Assembly (NCBI RefSeq): GCF_000237925.1
Contig: NC_031497.1
Location: 13,252,512 to 13,316,511, forward strand
Origin: Schistosoma mansoni
Lineage: Eukaryota > Platyhelminthes > Trematoda > Strigeidida > Schistosomatidae
DNA length: 64,000 bases
Direction: 5' to 3'
The first letter of the stretch is position 1. Each line of letters begins with the position of its first letter. This document shows positions 47,470-60,574 of the stretch, piece after piece. The notes under the pieces are model-generated. The model ran no database searches. It saw only the letters and a program-made list of their open reading frames with translations, and was not told where the DNA came from. Made by a program: the position numbers and the translations under genes.

Positions 47470-48500
47470 CACTTAATACATGGAATGGGCCAACATGGTA
47501 AGCGTGTGAGATTTTTACTTAGAATATTAAAGCTCAGACATGCAGGTGTGGTTAATCTACATAAGATCTTGCTTTAAATATTAAATATTTCGTTCTGTTT
47601 TCAGCCCAAATATATGCTTCCGAAAACCTTAGTTATAACTACTGACTGCATGGTAGTATGAGTTATTATATATCGTGATGTGACATTCACATGAGGTCTG
47701 ATAGGTAGGGTAGACACGTCATGAAAAATCACCAATCGTGAAATACTTCTGTCATTATGGTAGGATAGGTAAATGCACACAATACCGACCTTGATCATAT
47801 TTCTATGTTGATGAAATATCAACTTTGATCTATCCCTTATTACTATATTTACGATACTTCTCAACATGTATATATTTTCGTTATGATCAGTTAAAGAAGT
47901 CGTTCTGTATAAATATCACTTCCGAACCCATGTTTATCAGAAATTATGTTTAATAGCTTCATACGACAACAAACTACCATGAAAAGCATGTTGTTTTAAG
48001 TCGGAGTATATTAGACTCATCATTAGTTCATCAGTTCTTAGTTCTGGTTGTCGTTTCAGCATATATAAAAATGTTACCAAGCTAACTATAGTAACTGCTT
48101 ACAGAAAGTATGTGTTATCTGTCTTGTTCCTAACCGTAATACCATTAGTCATGCCTCACAAGTTTTGTCATGAAGTGTTTTCAACTTTTTTACTCTACAT
48201 TGACTAAAAATTAGGCCTAGCTTTGGCCATTTGAATTTAGAAATTATTTTAAACGTTGCTGATATTTTTCACCAAACCCATCATAATCTTTATTGTCATA
48301 CATATTGGTGTTAATGAATTCGGCCATAAAATTAGCTGCCTAAAATGACATTTATAGTAGCTGAGACCATAGGTAATAGAAAGTCACCGCCAAAAATGTT
48401 ATCGTACTGCACTAATGTGGTAATTTAATTACCATTTAATTGTTAGTCACAAAAATGCCAAAAACTGAACCTATACAGCCTTCTGTTAAATCAAGCTGGT
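47470..48500. other. Intergenic, nothing recognised
   Basis: No gene or repeat family recognised. Confidence 0.4.
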
Positions 48501-48504
48501 TAAT

Positions 48505-48612
48505 CGTGGAGAAAAAGAATGGTGGCTACCAATGAAATCCGGAATGAGCGTTTCGCCCTACGTGGGACTCATCAGCCGGATTTACCTGCATCTCAGGATT
48601 CTTGATTACTCC
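48505..48612 (-). mobile_element. SINE family A, left member of a second head-to-head pair
   Basis: Minus strand. The ribozyme region is 48537-48581. Core CTGATGA and GAAA are intact; stem I is ATCCGG/CCGGAT where other copies have ATCCAG/CTGGAT, so both arms changed together. Stem II keeps pairing through a G-U. The cleavage triplet is ATT and stem III is weakened. Confidence 0.75.
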
Positions 48613-48616
48613 GTTA

Positions 48617-48925
48617 TATGAAATTTACCTCTTTGCACAGGCTAGTGGTTGTCTGGACTCAGTAGATAAGTGGATAACACGATAGCGCTTTGAGTGAACA
48701 TTATTGAATTCAGGTCCCAGAGTGAACATCAACTCTGGGGTGCAGGCACATCCAGATGACGTGTCCCAAACAAGACGAAACGTTCATCCCAAATAACACT
48801 ATCTCCGCCTAAAATGCTTATAAAGATGTCTAAGTGATCCACATATGATGCACATATGTAACCAGGGACCGATCTTTTGCGTCCCCAAACGTTGAAGGCA
48901 AGCTTCAAACAAAAAATACAATAAA
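48617..48925 (+). mobile_element. SINE family A, right member of a head-to-head pair
   Basis: It runs from CTCTTTGCACAGGCTAGTGG through ACTCAGTAGATAAGTGG, the ribozyme (48750-48790) and a decayed 3' half. The core reads ATGACGT, so the ribozyme is dead. Confidence 0.75.
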
Positions 48926-48929
48926 TGAT

Positions 48930-50220
48930 TAAGCCAGCAAATACTTCGGCATCATGGTTTGTAATACACTTACGCAGCTTGGATTAGTTAATTTTGTACA
49001 AACCACGTTAAATCTCTAAAGTTTTCGAATCTCTTAACGTCGACGTATTCCGAACCATCATATGTATTAAACACTAAAATAACAATGCTATAACAAATCT
49101 AATACTCAATCAACGCCCTAACTAGTCGCTCATGATGGTTTCTAGATTTCACCATAAAGCATTGTCATGAGATAACAATCATGTAATATGAATGACAAAA
49201 CTGATTAAATTGTTAGTAAAGCTTCGTTGGTAAATTGACTTGTTAGTCAATCTGGAGTAGCCACTTTCATCTGTTTGTCCAGAACTCATAAAACTTAGGC
49301 ATTTTCATGGATTAAAAGAATTTTTGCTGGTAATTCATTAGTATTAGTAGTATCACTTGTTTTCTATCACGGTTCAGTGGTAAATTATTCGATAGAATCT
49401 TCTTGCAACTAAGTAAACCGTTTTAAACTTAACAAACTAACTGTAACTTTAATTAGAATAGATAAATTCATTGATCCTTACTTTAACCATAATTTTACCA
49501 CTCTGTCTTGCGCAATTGAATGTTAGACACGTGTACCCGCTGTGAGTACCAGTTCCTTCAATGACAACTTCAGACGAGCCACAAGAACTTAAAAGAATAT
49601 AACCCGCCGGTGTTCATATAAGACAAATAATTCTGCATATTTATTGATGGTCACCGAATTCTGAAATATGAGCCATGTTCAAGGCCAACTAACAAAATGA
49701 TAACAACTGTCACGAAATGAAGGTTACATGTGTCGTTCTACTGAGGTAACAACACAAATAAGCTCATTTGATTAACGAAGATCCCTCTGCACGTGGTTGT
49801 ACCAACAGCTTGATGAAAAAGATGAAGCTGATAGCATTAACCAACAATAGTATGAACAAAAAATTCAGAGTTGTATAAAACGAATTAAAAGGGTGTTATG
49901 ATTTGGAGTATTTGCATTATAGTATGAACTAGTAATCCCAACAATAACGCAATTAAATCAAGAAGTGTTAGAGGAACACGAACGAATGTACTGCATTTGG
50001 AATTTAAAATCAAGCAGTCTTCAATACAAAAAAATTATTGGTTCATTCAAACATCGCAAAGGGTTTTATAACACTTTTGTAATCTCCAATCATAAACTGT
50101 GGTCAATAAAGTAGAGGAACAGACGATAGAGTAGCGTTTATTTTAAATAACGGCGATAGTTTTTTGGTACAATCAAACAATAACACCTGTTTTTCATAAT
50201 TGATACAGAGAAAAGATATA
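48930..50220. other. Upstream flank of the TMEM131-like gene
   Basis: AT-rich; promoter presumably here, but no element can be named. The open frame from 50225 continues into the start codon region and is 5' UTR. Confidence 0.4.
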
Positions 50221-50371
50221 GACAGTGAACACAAATGTGATTAAAATTACGATATTGGGCATTGAAGTTGTTTTTCATTACAATGTTTTGGGGTCAGAAA
50301 CTAAACTCGTTTTAAGTTCCAAGGTCAATGGGGCCGTTATCGTGTGGATGTTGTTTATTATATTACCTAAA

Positions 50372-53300
50372 ATGGGTTTATACAATACGGCTGGGAAAAC
50401 CAATCACTTCATTCTAAGCTTAGCATTCTTTTCGATTTATTTATTACCATTTGGATCCTGCTATAATGGTAAGTGGTGCTCTGACAAGTAGTTTGAATAC
50501 CACAGGTTTTAATGCGAATAACAAGGAAGTACAAATTCTTGTTGACGGCATAGACAACTTTGTAAGTTGCTTTTATATTTATTTAATTTCCTAAAAGTGT
50601 CGGTTGAAAGTTTTCGAAGCTGACCGGTAAGACATTTTTGATAACTCAAGTATTTTTAGTACTGGTGATGCTTTCTTTTTGTTTTCGGGATTATCCTTTG
50701 AGCCATCATTTCTGGATTTCGGTGAACAGTATGAGCGGTACATAAAATGACTTTTTTTCAGACCTTTTTCTCACCCGAAACATGTCGAAGTCACCATCAC
50801 CAATATTGATGCTGACCAGTCGATTGATCTCGTCACTACTTTCGGAGTTTCTCAATTCATATTTTGGTCCAGATTCAACCAGACAGTTCGTTTTGCGTTT
50901 TTTAATGCTGGATACTTTAGGCGCTCTCCCCTGCTTCATCTGCCAATTTCAATATAACATTTTTACCTTATACTGTGGGTGATTTTGAAACTTCCATATA
51001 TATCCAGACGTCATTAGGCGTTGCAAAATATCAGGTTTTTTTTCCATTAGTCATTTCTTAGTGTTAAGGTGTTCGGATCCAGCTACATCAGTGACGATTA
51101 CTTGATACCTCTCGTCAACCTCGAGTCTCTGGATGAAAATAAAAAGTCATTCGAATTAAAACTAGTCAACCCTTTATCCTGTTCTGTAAAGGTAAGATAT
51201 TCCCATCTGAATACGTTCTGTTTTGAAGTATGGTTATTTTTTCATGATCCTTGTTGCTACGCTACCATCGGCATTATGTTTTTTGAAAGTGATATCTGTA
51301 GTATGTGTTCATTAATTAAACATCTGTGCCGTTCTCTGACTACTTTTAGATAAAGAGAGCATGTTTCTATATTAACTATTTTGTTGATCGGTAAACGTTG
51401 CCAGGAGTCCCACAACTGCTCACGCTTCTCGAACTAATTATCTGCCCTTTGACAATCTATTTTATTCATTATTTCATAATGATTTGCTTTCCATACTTTG
51501 TTCAGCGCTTTCATTCGAAGTTGGATAGAAGTATTTTATATTTAACAAGTGCCTTTATTTACTCTTTATAAGCAGTTTCCCATCGTTTTAACATTTGTTA
51601 CCAGCCTCAAGAATAAAAAGTTAGGGGCTAACAACATATTCCACTAATATTGGCTGTGCCCCTAGGTGAGAAGATGAAAATCGATTGAGATTACCATTGT
51701 TTGTATTAATTAGCTTCACATCAAAAGCAGAGTGTGTAAAAACGCCGTGTTTCAGTGGTTTGTATCCGAATCGCCGTGTCACGACCTATCTACCCGAATA
51801 CATTATATGCTCCACAATAATTGTGTTAAAATCATCACTATTGGCGTATTTTAAGTATCATTTTAATTTCCTGCGTAGACCTCTGAAGTTTGTAAATAAT
51901 CCACTGTAATAGAAATAGTTAGTAAGGTATGTGAAGATCTTGAAATATTCATCCACGCTATCCACAGTTGGTAAACGTTTTTTGATAAAACCAATTTAGG
52001 TTGATGGATAACTCATCCAAAAGGTATGCTAGATTTGTATGGAGATTGCTAAATAAGTGTTCACTCAGATGAATCTTTGACTACTACCTAGAAGGATTTA
52101 GAAAGCCTTTGATGTAGTAGTTAAATTTTAGCTGACCCAGTTCTAGATATTTTGATTCCATAAGTCTTCTGTATTTTATGACCTTACTAATTTTACTATT
52201 TTTAAATAAGATGTTTTGGTAACTATTGCTTCAGGTTGACAATCTGAGAGTATTTTCGGATGGACTTCTTACGGAATATTGCAGCTATTCTCAAGTCACA
52301 TCGAATTCGACTAGTAGAAATGATCTAATTGATAATTATGCATTTGAACCTATAATACTTCATTCTTACGAAAAAAGAAGTTTACTGAAAGCAACTATTG
52401 ATGCGGATGATATGGAATTAATTCAGATTTCAAGCTTACTTTGGGAGTTTGATCCTTACTGCAAACCTGACCAAATATTTTCTGGAAATTCAACTGACGG
52501 TATGGGTTTCTTGAGCTCAACAAATAAGTTTTCGAAGTTACCAGCCGCATCGATTTCCATAAATAAATTTATCAATCAGGGTAATCAAAATTTTTGGTAA
52601 CGCGACTTAGTGCTTTCTAGTTTCCATGGTCATTTTAACGTGCATATGCTAAATTCCAAGTCTCCTGGTTGATCGTTTATAAGGGTTTTCATTTATGAAG
52701 TTGTAAGTTATATCCATTCCAACTCATTGATCAGTCAACAAAACAACATCATAGTAATTGTGATGTACCCATAGAAAACGCTTATTAGGTAGAAATTCAC
52801 ATGACATTTTCCACAATAATGTGTATGAATAAATAAGTCATACACTGAGTATTTTGGTTCGAATCTATCTCAAATTTGTCCCGTCATGTATTTGTAATCT
52901 AGACAACTCTGCTTCTAGTCTTACCTTCCTTTCTCTTTTGATTATTTTCGGCAAAAATTTTGTTCTTTTGTGATTGTATTTTATCAAAATAAATCACTTT
53001 TAGTTCAATATCTTTTAATTGAAGTCATTGGGTATCACTGTTCAATTTACTGGACTGTTAATAAGTGCATTTAGAAGTAAACTACTTTCTGGTACCTTGA
53101 AATAATTTCAAGTAACAGCAACTTAGCTATCATCAGTATAGCAATACCTAAATAAACCTTATGGTTGTAAATTATTAAAATAGTTGTTAGGTTAATTCGT
53201 TTGAGAATGCTTTCATACTAACTTTGGTTTCTCGAAATATTTATTTCTTGCTTGAACGTTGGGGTTCATTGCTACGATTGCTTCTGATAGATTTTCTTGC

Positions 53301-53476
53301 TATTCATATCTCCATACTTTTGTATCACAATAGATATTTTACATTTCCTCTTTCTGTGTATAGTTTTGTACTCACGTGTCAGCCTTCTGTATCTTGGTGT
53401 TATTAACAGTCGATCGGGTTCCATTTCTAAACCAATAGAAGTTTTATTTCTCGGTAATCAGCTACTTGAAATCACA
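50372..53476 (+). CDS. TMEM131-like: TMEM131-like secretory-pathway membrane protein (5' part)
   Basis: Nine exons join in phase: 50372-50468, 50506-50561, 50598-50626, 50660-50728, 50762-50885, 50921-51034, 51069-51191, 52235-52580 and 53364-53476, encoding 357 aa. The first six introns are 33-37 nt. The protein opens with a signal peptide (TNHFILSLAFFSIYLLPFGS). The PapD-like region of TMEM131 follows: LSFEPSFLDFGEQPFSHPKH, GDFETSIYIQTSLGVAKYQ, VFGSSYISDDYLIPLVNLES and YLGVINSRSGSISKPIEVLF. Spacing of these blocks follows animal TMEM131. The family helps recruit collagen and other cargo for ER-to-Golgi transport. The remaining protein, with the transmembrane segment, must lie downstream. 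The exon 8/9 join (CAGG|gtaatc to gtatag) has an alternative nearby. The identification is strong; single borders could shift by a few bases. Confidence 0.85.
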
Positions 53477-53479
53477 GTA

Positions 53480-55450
53480 AGTCTATTTGTTTGTTTATTT
53501 CCACATAACAGTCATATTATGACGTTTTATTACTCTGAATAGAAATTTTAACTCTATGGTTATTCGTTTTAGTGGTTTGTCAAAGTTATTATTATTATTA
53601 TCAAAGTCTTATTTAATCGATTTAAATATATCAGTATGGACCTATGTTTCCGTGCCACATTAAAAATGATTTTCATTCATGGGCTGCTCTATAAGTTTAG
53701 ATAATTTTTTTATTTAGGGAATTGGTAAAAAGTTTCCAAAATTTACTTCACACTTTATTTCATAACCAAATCATATGGTTTTCATACGATAATTATAAGT
53801 AAACCCTCAAACACTTACTGAGATGCATTCACCAAAAAGTCATCACACCCAAAATCTACTCAGGTTACTGTTGATAAACGCGTAAAAACCTTAACACTCA
53901 AGGATTTATGCTGATTACCTCAACCGATCAAATTTTGTGTATAGTTGGGATGAAAGTAAGAAGCATAATCGCAAATTTACTATCTAAAGAGAGATTTTTC
54001 TGTTTATTATCATGTGGATGTTATTGCTTTGCTGTCAATTAACATATCCTAACCAACGCATACTTAAACAATTGGCCTTTTGCACAGATTACTCTTCTTC
54101 GTAAATCATTGAAAGCTAATTAATACAGTGATAGATAGAGCCTCTCCGGATATAACAAAAGCTTACTACTCTAATCTTGACCATTAACAGTTGTTTTCTG
54201 ACGTCCGACCTGGCTGTCAAGACCACAGAAGTTCACTTTCTAAAATTGTGAAATTTGTGTTTGTTGTGTTAAAATTTTTTGTTGCACAATAACTTCCTGT
54301 TTATAGTCCAGAGCTGTGTGGGCTGCAGATAAACTCAATATTTTCAAGTCATCTAAGTGTATCGCAGTCAGTAATTACGGTTATGTTTTCGTTTATTTAG
54401 TCACTCACTTGTAGATATTTTGGAATACAATCCATAACAGAATTATTTAAGGACATGACTTTTGCTATTTTGTAATTTTTCACCCATCATGACTGACTGC
54501 GCTACACTTGACACCTCCGTTTAATGATAGACTGGCATTTTCTTCGTAGAAAACTTGACATTTCTCATGTAAACCAACAAAAACGACAGAGAACGAAAGC
54601 AAGTTGCATCATGAGACCTTCCAATTGTTGCCGAGGTTTGGATTCAGATTTATCCTGCTATCATCAGTTATTGGTGATGCGAGTCTATAAAGGAATGACA
54701 ATCGAAGGTTCAATTGTTGTTCCTGGTTGATTCTGTTATGCCAGGTTATGTAAGTTCGTCGGATTCGCTTCTTACTCGGTGATTCATTCTAGTAAAAGGA
54801 ATTGTAGTTAAGATCCTTGGCTCTCTAACCCCTTTATTTCATAAACCTTGTGAGATGACCACGATATTCATCTATTGATATGAAAGCAGTCACTATTCTA
54901 GCATGAGCTGTGAGTTGTTTTAGTTCATACAAGTTGCTATAAATAATAAAGATAATCCATCTACGAGGAATAATCTAGCTGAATTAATGCGTTGGTAACT
55001 GGGACGACAGTTTCATGGTCTCTACGGTCGTTTGACCCCATTCTACTTCCATCGACGAAAGATGAATCTTGACCGAAAAATCCACTAAATTGTTTCAAAA
55101 TTTGATGAGTTTGGTGACTGGTTTACGAAGCTGAAAATGAGGATCGTCTTTGCTTCAGAACTTAACGTGCTGTTATGTTCAAAGTATCGGCTTTTCGTAG
55201 TACACAGATTTTGCAGAACTTTGGAGACGGATTTTAGTCAGTCATTCGTACGAAATATAGAATCTGACACATATTTAAATTACTCCAATTTGTCACACAT
55301 TTACACAGGATGGTGAGGTTATGATTACAAATCACAAAGCAGTTGATGTAGTAACAGTATCAGTGGTAGTAGAAAAGTTTAGTTATGGACAAAATGAAAT
55401 AGGAAGAAAGCATGATTTCGCAGAAGTATTAAACTGTTAAGACAGAAATC
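53480..55450. other. Probable TMEM131-like intron or gene continuation, no exon called
   Basis: An open frame at 54524-54730 ends YKGMTIEGSIVVPG and could hold a further exon, but I could not align it or find a clear acceptor. Confidence 0.35.
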
Positions 55451-55454
55451 GAAT

Positions 55455-56340
55455 GCATCTGCACCATTGGGACTGATTCTGAGCCATATCAATCAACATT
55501 TTCGACCATGGATTACGATAATCATGTGGACTCCGGCCAAACAGTGTAAATCTACCGACACGGCTCGGTCTAAATGTCAGTGACTTCATGAACTGATACC
55601 ACGTTTTCATGTGGTCAAAAATAGCTTTCTTCTAATATGCTCCTACACCGACAAACACCACACAGTGGTTGAGTATACATATTCCATGTCCTAAATGTCT
55701 TGGTGAATAATCATTATCTTATGAATCGATGCACTATCTTTACCTGACACCCTACATCTAACCTCGAAATTTTCCACTCGGTGGTTCAAACATACGCGAG
55801 CAATGTTTCGAAAGCATCTATGGTCAAACACTAGTAACCTATGGTTATCCTCAAATTTTAAAGACCACGTTTTGTAGCCATGTGTTAGGACAGAGATAAT
55901 TGGTGCGCAATAAGCTCGTCCTTTGGTTGACTGGCGAACATCTCACCTACCCCCTCTCCAGCAGTAAGACCTGGTAAGGGCTAACCGAGCCTTCTGTATC
56001 AGTTCAGATATTTTGTCAGATATTAACCGACCAGAGTTGATGGAACGTTTGAGATAAGTAAAGTGGTCGTCGTTTCGAACCTACAACAAGCTGAGAGGCT
56101 TGAGGACTGATACATTTTTGGAGTCAACAATTCTCTTGCTTTCCAAAATCGGCGACTCTTGGATTCGTCCCACGAAAACGTGTTCGGAAAGTCTACATTT
56201 TAGTTTCTGTAAATTCTTGACAGCTTTGCTCATAAAAACCTGAAGTTATCCGTCGCTGTTGCTTGCGGTCAACATTGGGTCCCTTTCATTCAGTATAAAT
56301 ATCAGGAAAGTGAATTTTGGACGGTAATTGACTGTCTTCA
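55455..56340 (-). mobile_element. RTE-A LINE fragment, heavily decayed
   Basis: Minus-strand similarity, without an open frame, to the same C-terminal region as 5500-6300, for example GAGCCATATCAATCAACATT and CGAGCAATGTTTCGAAAGCA. It is an old copy. Confidence 0.65.
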
Positions 56341-56344
56341 TGAT

Positions 56345-58625
56345 TAATTCGCATATAGTAAGTCATAAATTCAAAACTATACCAACTTTCACATAAAACA
56401 TCCTTCCCAGATTCACATTTGTACATTGTTGATCTATTTCATTGCATATAGTTCTAATTGGATATTAAAAAAAACATATTTTATTAGCGTGGCGATGTTT
56501 ATGAATGTCGTTTTTGTAGCCTTTATACGAAACATTCACTAGCGTAAGCACAAGGTTAACGAGTCCATGAAATAATGATATAAAATGAAAGATATTTATG
56601 TTAGAATTCCTTATTATATACAAACTGATGAGACCTACTGACCACGTTACCCCTATTGTATAAAAAGATACCGAAGATAACTAAAAATTGAAGATTTTAT
56701 GCTTGCCCAATAGTAGTTGTTGCTTTGTCATGGTATTTGGGCTTATTTATCATGATGACCCGATCTAGATTGCTCAAAACACTCTTCTCTTCAGGTCCTA
56801 CCATATCACGCAAGCTGTGTGAAAGGCAGTGAAACTAAAAACAAAAGTTCATAGTCCTAGATCAGTTGTACTGCCGGTTGTACAGGGATTTGACGGCAGT
56901 AATGTTTTTCCCTGTACCATCCAGTATCTGCACTTATGCTTCCTTCTCACGACGGAAAGATGGTATTAAAAGTAGGTTGGCCCTAAAAAAGCCACACCTC
57001 ACCTTGTCCTATGAATTTCATCAGTGACAGCAAGGTATTAGAATTACGGAGGTAATACATAACCACTTACAAAATAGTCATGTGCATCCGGTCTCAAATA
57101 ATTGGCCTTTGTATGTTATCTTCGCACTTCTAGGTCATTAAGAGCATGCCTAATCCATTTTGACTTTAGGTCCCTCAACAAAAAGTATTTTTCCGGGCCA
57201 TGTACAACTGAGAAGTGACAATCACTTTCGTATTGATAATGACAATCCAATTTGCCCTATTCACAACTGTTTCCCCTTCATGTATATAAGAGTTTATGTA
57301 TGCTACGAACCACTACATGATAAAATTATAGTACACTATCACTTGAATCAAATCAACAATCAAAAGATACATCTATCTTATAAATTCGTAGCTCAATCAA
57401 GTAAACGACAAATAAACATGCAAAATCAAAAATCTTCGTAATATTCCATCAATCATAATACTTGATCTACATTAGGATCTATTAATCAAAACATTTATTC
57501 CACACAGAATTCAGTTTTAACAAGTGAGGAGTATTTTATTAAGACTTAGAAGTTTTTTGGAAAATGAGTTTATCAAGTTATTTTCCCACATTGACCACTC
57601 TCATTGAGCCATGAACTAGTCATAAAAAAGATTGCGATATTCCTAGAGTCTGATTTTGACTGTATTTTCATAGAGAATTGCACTGACGATTCATCCTTCT
57701 AAAGTTGGGCTGTCCTGGTTTCTTGATTATGCTGTTGGATATACTGAAAATCAATTGTTGGAGTTTATAAATGAAATAGCTTAATAATGATCATAATTGT
57801 CGTGATGTTTTCTTTTGAATTTCAAACATTTTATCAATTTGCTTATGCGGAAGGATAAACATCATTGACTTTGTACATTTTAATGGCGATTGTCGAGAAG
57901 ATATCTTGTCAGTGTCATGATTTTGGTGCATTTTTAAAAATGGTTCCGTATTTTTGCTGAAGCCTTGTATTGTAACAAAAATACTAGAAAAATATATTCT
58001 TTCAAAGTTTTCATTAACTTTTCTAGTGTCTCTTAAATTTAAAAAAGTCCATCTTTGTGACATCAGTCAAGAATTTAAAGATTTATTTTGATGTTAATCA
58101 GTAATATATCAAAGGCTATATTGTAATACTATCTTATTTTGATAAGGCTATGTTATTCTAATATATATAAACTAGGGAATTAGAAATTCTAAGGATTTGG
58201 CATTCTAATGATTATTTGTAATAGTGTTTATTCATAGTTTATTCTTCATATTAAAATTGAATAAATAAGATAATATAGAATATCTTCAATTAACATTGAA
58301 TAGAAAAAACTTTGGTTATCTAATTAATTTATAGGGTAGATCATTATTAAATTCATTTATTCATACTTTCCAGTTATGAAATTCTAGCTATAAATTGCTA
58401 TCTTTATCACTTAATTCATGATACATTTTCGTCTTTTATAATTTCATTAAATGTTTATCTTCAGTTTGGTTTATGAATTATCAATGAGCTATAAATAGTT
58501 TTATTACTATTAATGTGATAGTTTATTGAAATCACTTTATTACCACTTTACTCATGACTTATTGTAAGTTATTTTAAATTAGTTATTACCTTATATAATA
58601 AAGCTTTAAAGCGATGTAAAATCCC
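56345..58625. other. AT-rich stretch, nothing recognised
   Basis: Open frames 57160-57441 (plus) and 57791-58063 (minus) have no motif I can place. Confidence 0.4.
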
Positions 58626-58631
58626 AATAAA

Positions 58632-58815
58632 GGTGTCCTGGGTTCAAATCTCGCTCGCCAGGCGGGATCGTAGGTGCGCACTGCTGAGGAGTCCCATAAT
58701 AGGACGAAACGGCCTTCCAGTGCTTCCAGGTTTTTCATGGTGGTCTAGCTTCAATTGACTCATGATTTCAACCGCGAAAATACTGAAATCTCCACAAAAC
58801 CCCTTCTGATCTTCT
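58632..58815 (+). mobile_element. SINE family B copy with the best hammerhead motif
   Basis: The 5' head is truncated; it starts near the B box (GGGTTCAAATCTCGC). The body and the 3' part (TGGTGGTCTAGCTTCAATTG, then GAAATCTCCACAAAACCCC) are complete. It carries the ribozyme motif annotated separately. Confidence 0.8.
58678..58723 (+). ncRNA. Hammerhead ribozyme motif in SINE family B
   Basis: In order: stem I 5' GCACTG, core CTGAGGA, stem II GTCC-loop-GGAC, GAAA, stem III CGGCCT, cleavage triplet TTC and stem I 3' CAGTGC. Stem I has six perfect pairs and stem II four. Stem III here has one mismatch against the family form ACGGCCGT seen at 8.45 kb. All invariant core bases are present. Cleavage activity is inferred, not known. 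Confidence 0.6.
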
Positions 58816-58829
58816 CAAATAATCAAGTA

Positions 58830-60000
58830 TGAATAGTCTAAAATAGTTAAAGTATGGTTTTATGATTATTTTCTCATATATTTATGAAGTACAAGTACTC
58901 AAAACATTTATTTTTCTTTAATGATAAGTTAAAGACAATGTAAAAGTTGACATTTTACAAGTTTTAAAGAACTACACTTTTCAAATTATTATGTTAAAAG
59001 AGAGTAAAGTTTGAATATCTTAAGATTATTTATTTATTCAGTTTTGTTTAAAAAAATTGTTATAGTTATGCTACAATTGATAAAGAACTAAAAACTTTGT
59101 CTATTCTTATCGAAGTATGAAAAATTAGATAAGTAGATTTTATCAGCTTCAATAGACTTCTTTTATTTTTAAGCTAAACTTTTTAGATGAGTTTCACTAC
59201 AGATCATTTGGCTATGTATTTATAAATACCGGTAAAAGTAATGCATACACAAATACACTTTAATTACATAAATCAACCATATGAAAGAATTCAGTTGATG
59301 ATTGTGGTACATCAATGTCGACTTTCGAGGAAAAATATAAAATTAAGGCACTTAAACGAGCTATTAAATATATGGTATCATTTAATGGTATTAATCTTAA
59401 TCTATTGTAACAAAAGTCAAGTGAATATTTATAAAAAACAAAGTCAATCCAAATAACATAGGTTAATTGATGTACTACTGTTAGTCAGGGTAGTTATGAT
59501 AATTAACTGTCTAGATTATATGAATATCACTAGTTGGTAGTAGTAGTAGTAGTATTCAGCTGATGCTATTCAGCAGTTGAAAGTAGTATATCTTTACACC
59601 TATTGAATAATTTTATCATAATGTTAGATGTTGTTTTTGTACAGTTAATATGAATGATATAGATGTCAATATTTATTACTAATGTACTTTTCAAACCAAA
59701 GCATTATGGTTCATATGTCTTCCTTTATTCTTGATTCTGTTTTTCTTCTCAGTGTAGTTTCTTCTTGAATGCATTATTTTATATTTTTGTAAATAAAATG
59801 TACCATTATGTTGTTTTGATGGTTAGCATTTTAATTTCTTTTACATGTTGCTTAATTAGATCACGTTTTGTGTCAAGTTGAATAATTTAAAATGTATAAT
59901 TCTTCCAGTCATACACAATGTAAAATGCGCGCACGTATGTACAACTGTGTTGATTGTCTTTAAAGAGCTATTTTAACGTTTATATTGAAAATTCTGATTC
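58830..60000. other. AT-rich stretch with (TAG)n microsatellite
   Basis: A (GTA/TAG)n tract lies at about 59536-59554; no gene recognised. Confidence 0.5.
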
Positions 60001-60009
60001 TTGTTGTTG

Positions 60010-60570
60010 GCTGACAGTTCTTCTGAGTCCAAATATTGTTCGGTTCTAAGAATATTACCCTTCCTTTGCTAATTCATACCTTCACATCTTTACTAGATGC
60101 CTCCTATTTGTCAATCATGCTGCTCAGGTATGTAAAGGTTTTAACCTCTTTCACAGCTTCACCATCAAGTGTGATTTGACTGATACTTTTTATGTCTTAC
60201 TTCAAAATCTTAATATCTTCCTTGTTAATGTTGAGGCCTACTTCTGCAGAAGACATTACCACACCGATGGTCTTCACTTGCATGTGTGTGACAAAAGGGC
60301 CAAGTTATCGCCAAAGTCCGAATCTCCTAGTTGTATCCAAGGTGTCCATTGTATTCCATTTCCTGAAATGTGGAGGTTTTCATAATCCACTCAACAACCA
60401 GAAGAACGAAAGGCAACATTAAGCAGTCTTATCTAACACCAGTTCTCATCTACAATATATTTGTGTGCTGCCCCTTATGCATGACTTTGAAATTCAGTCT
60501 ATTACACGAGTTTTGTATGATAGTGACAATCTTCTCATAGTAGAGACGCCACAAGTTCCAGTAGATTTAT
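60010..60570 (-). mobile_element. RTE-B-related LINE fragment, decayed
   Basis: Minus-strand similarity to the RT palm/thumb part seen at 13450-13960, for example ACCATCAAGTGTGATTTGAC and TCTTCCTTGTTAATGTTGAG with their positions in the same order. It is more diverged than the 13-kb and 46-kb copies. Frames are broken. Confidence 0.65.
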
Positions 60571-60574
60571 ACTG

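Noticed and set aside
50706-50939. 77-codon minus-strand open frame
   Set aside because: Antisense shadow of exons 4 to 6 of the TMEM131-like gene, which have spliced-frame homology on the plus strand.
53224-53406. 60-codon open frame upstream of exon 9 of the TMEM131-like gene
   Set aside because: Different frame from the homologous exon; intronic, pyrimidine-rich sequence leading to the acceptor.
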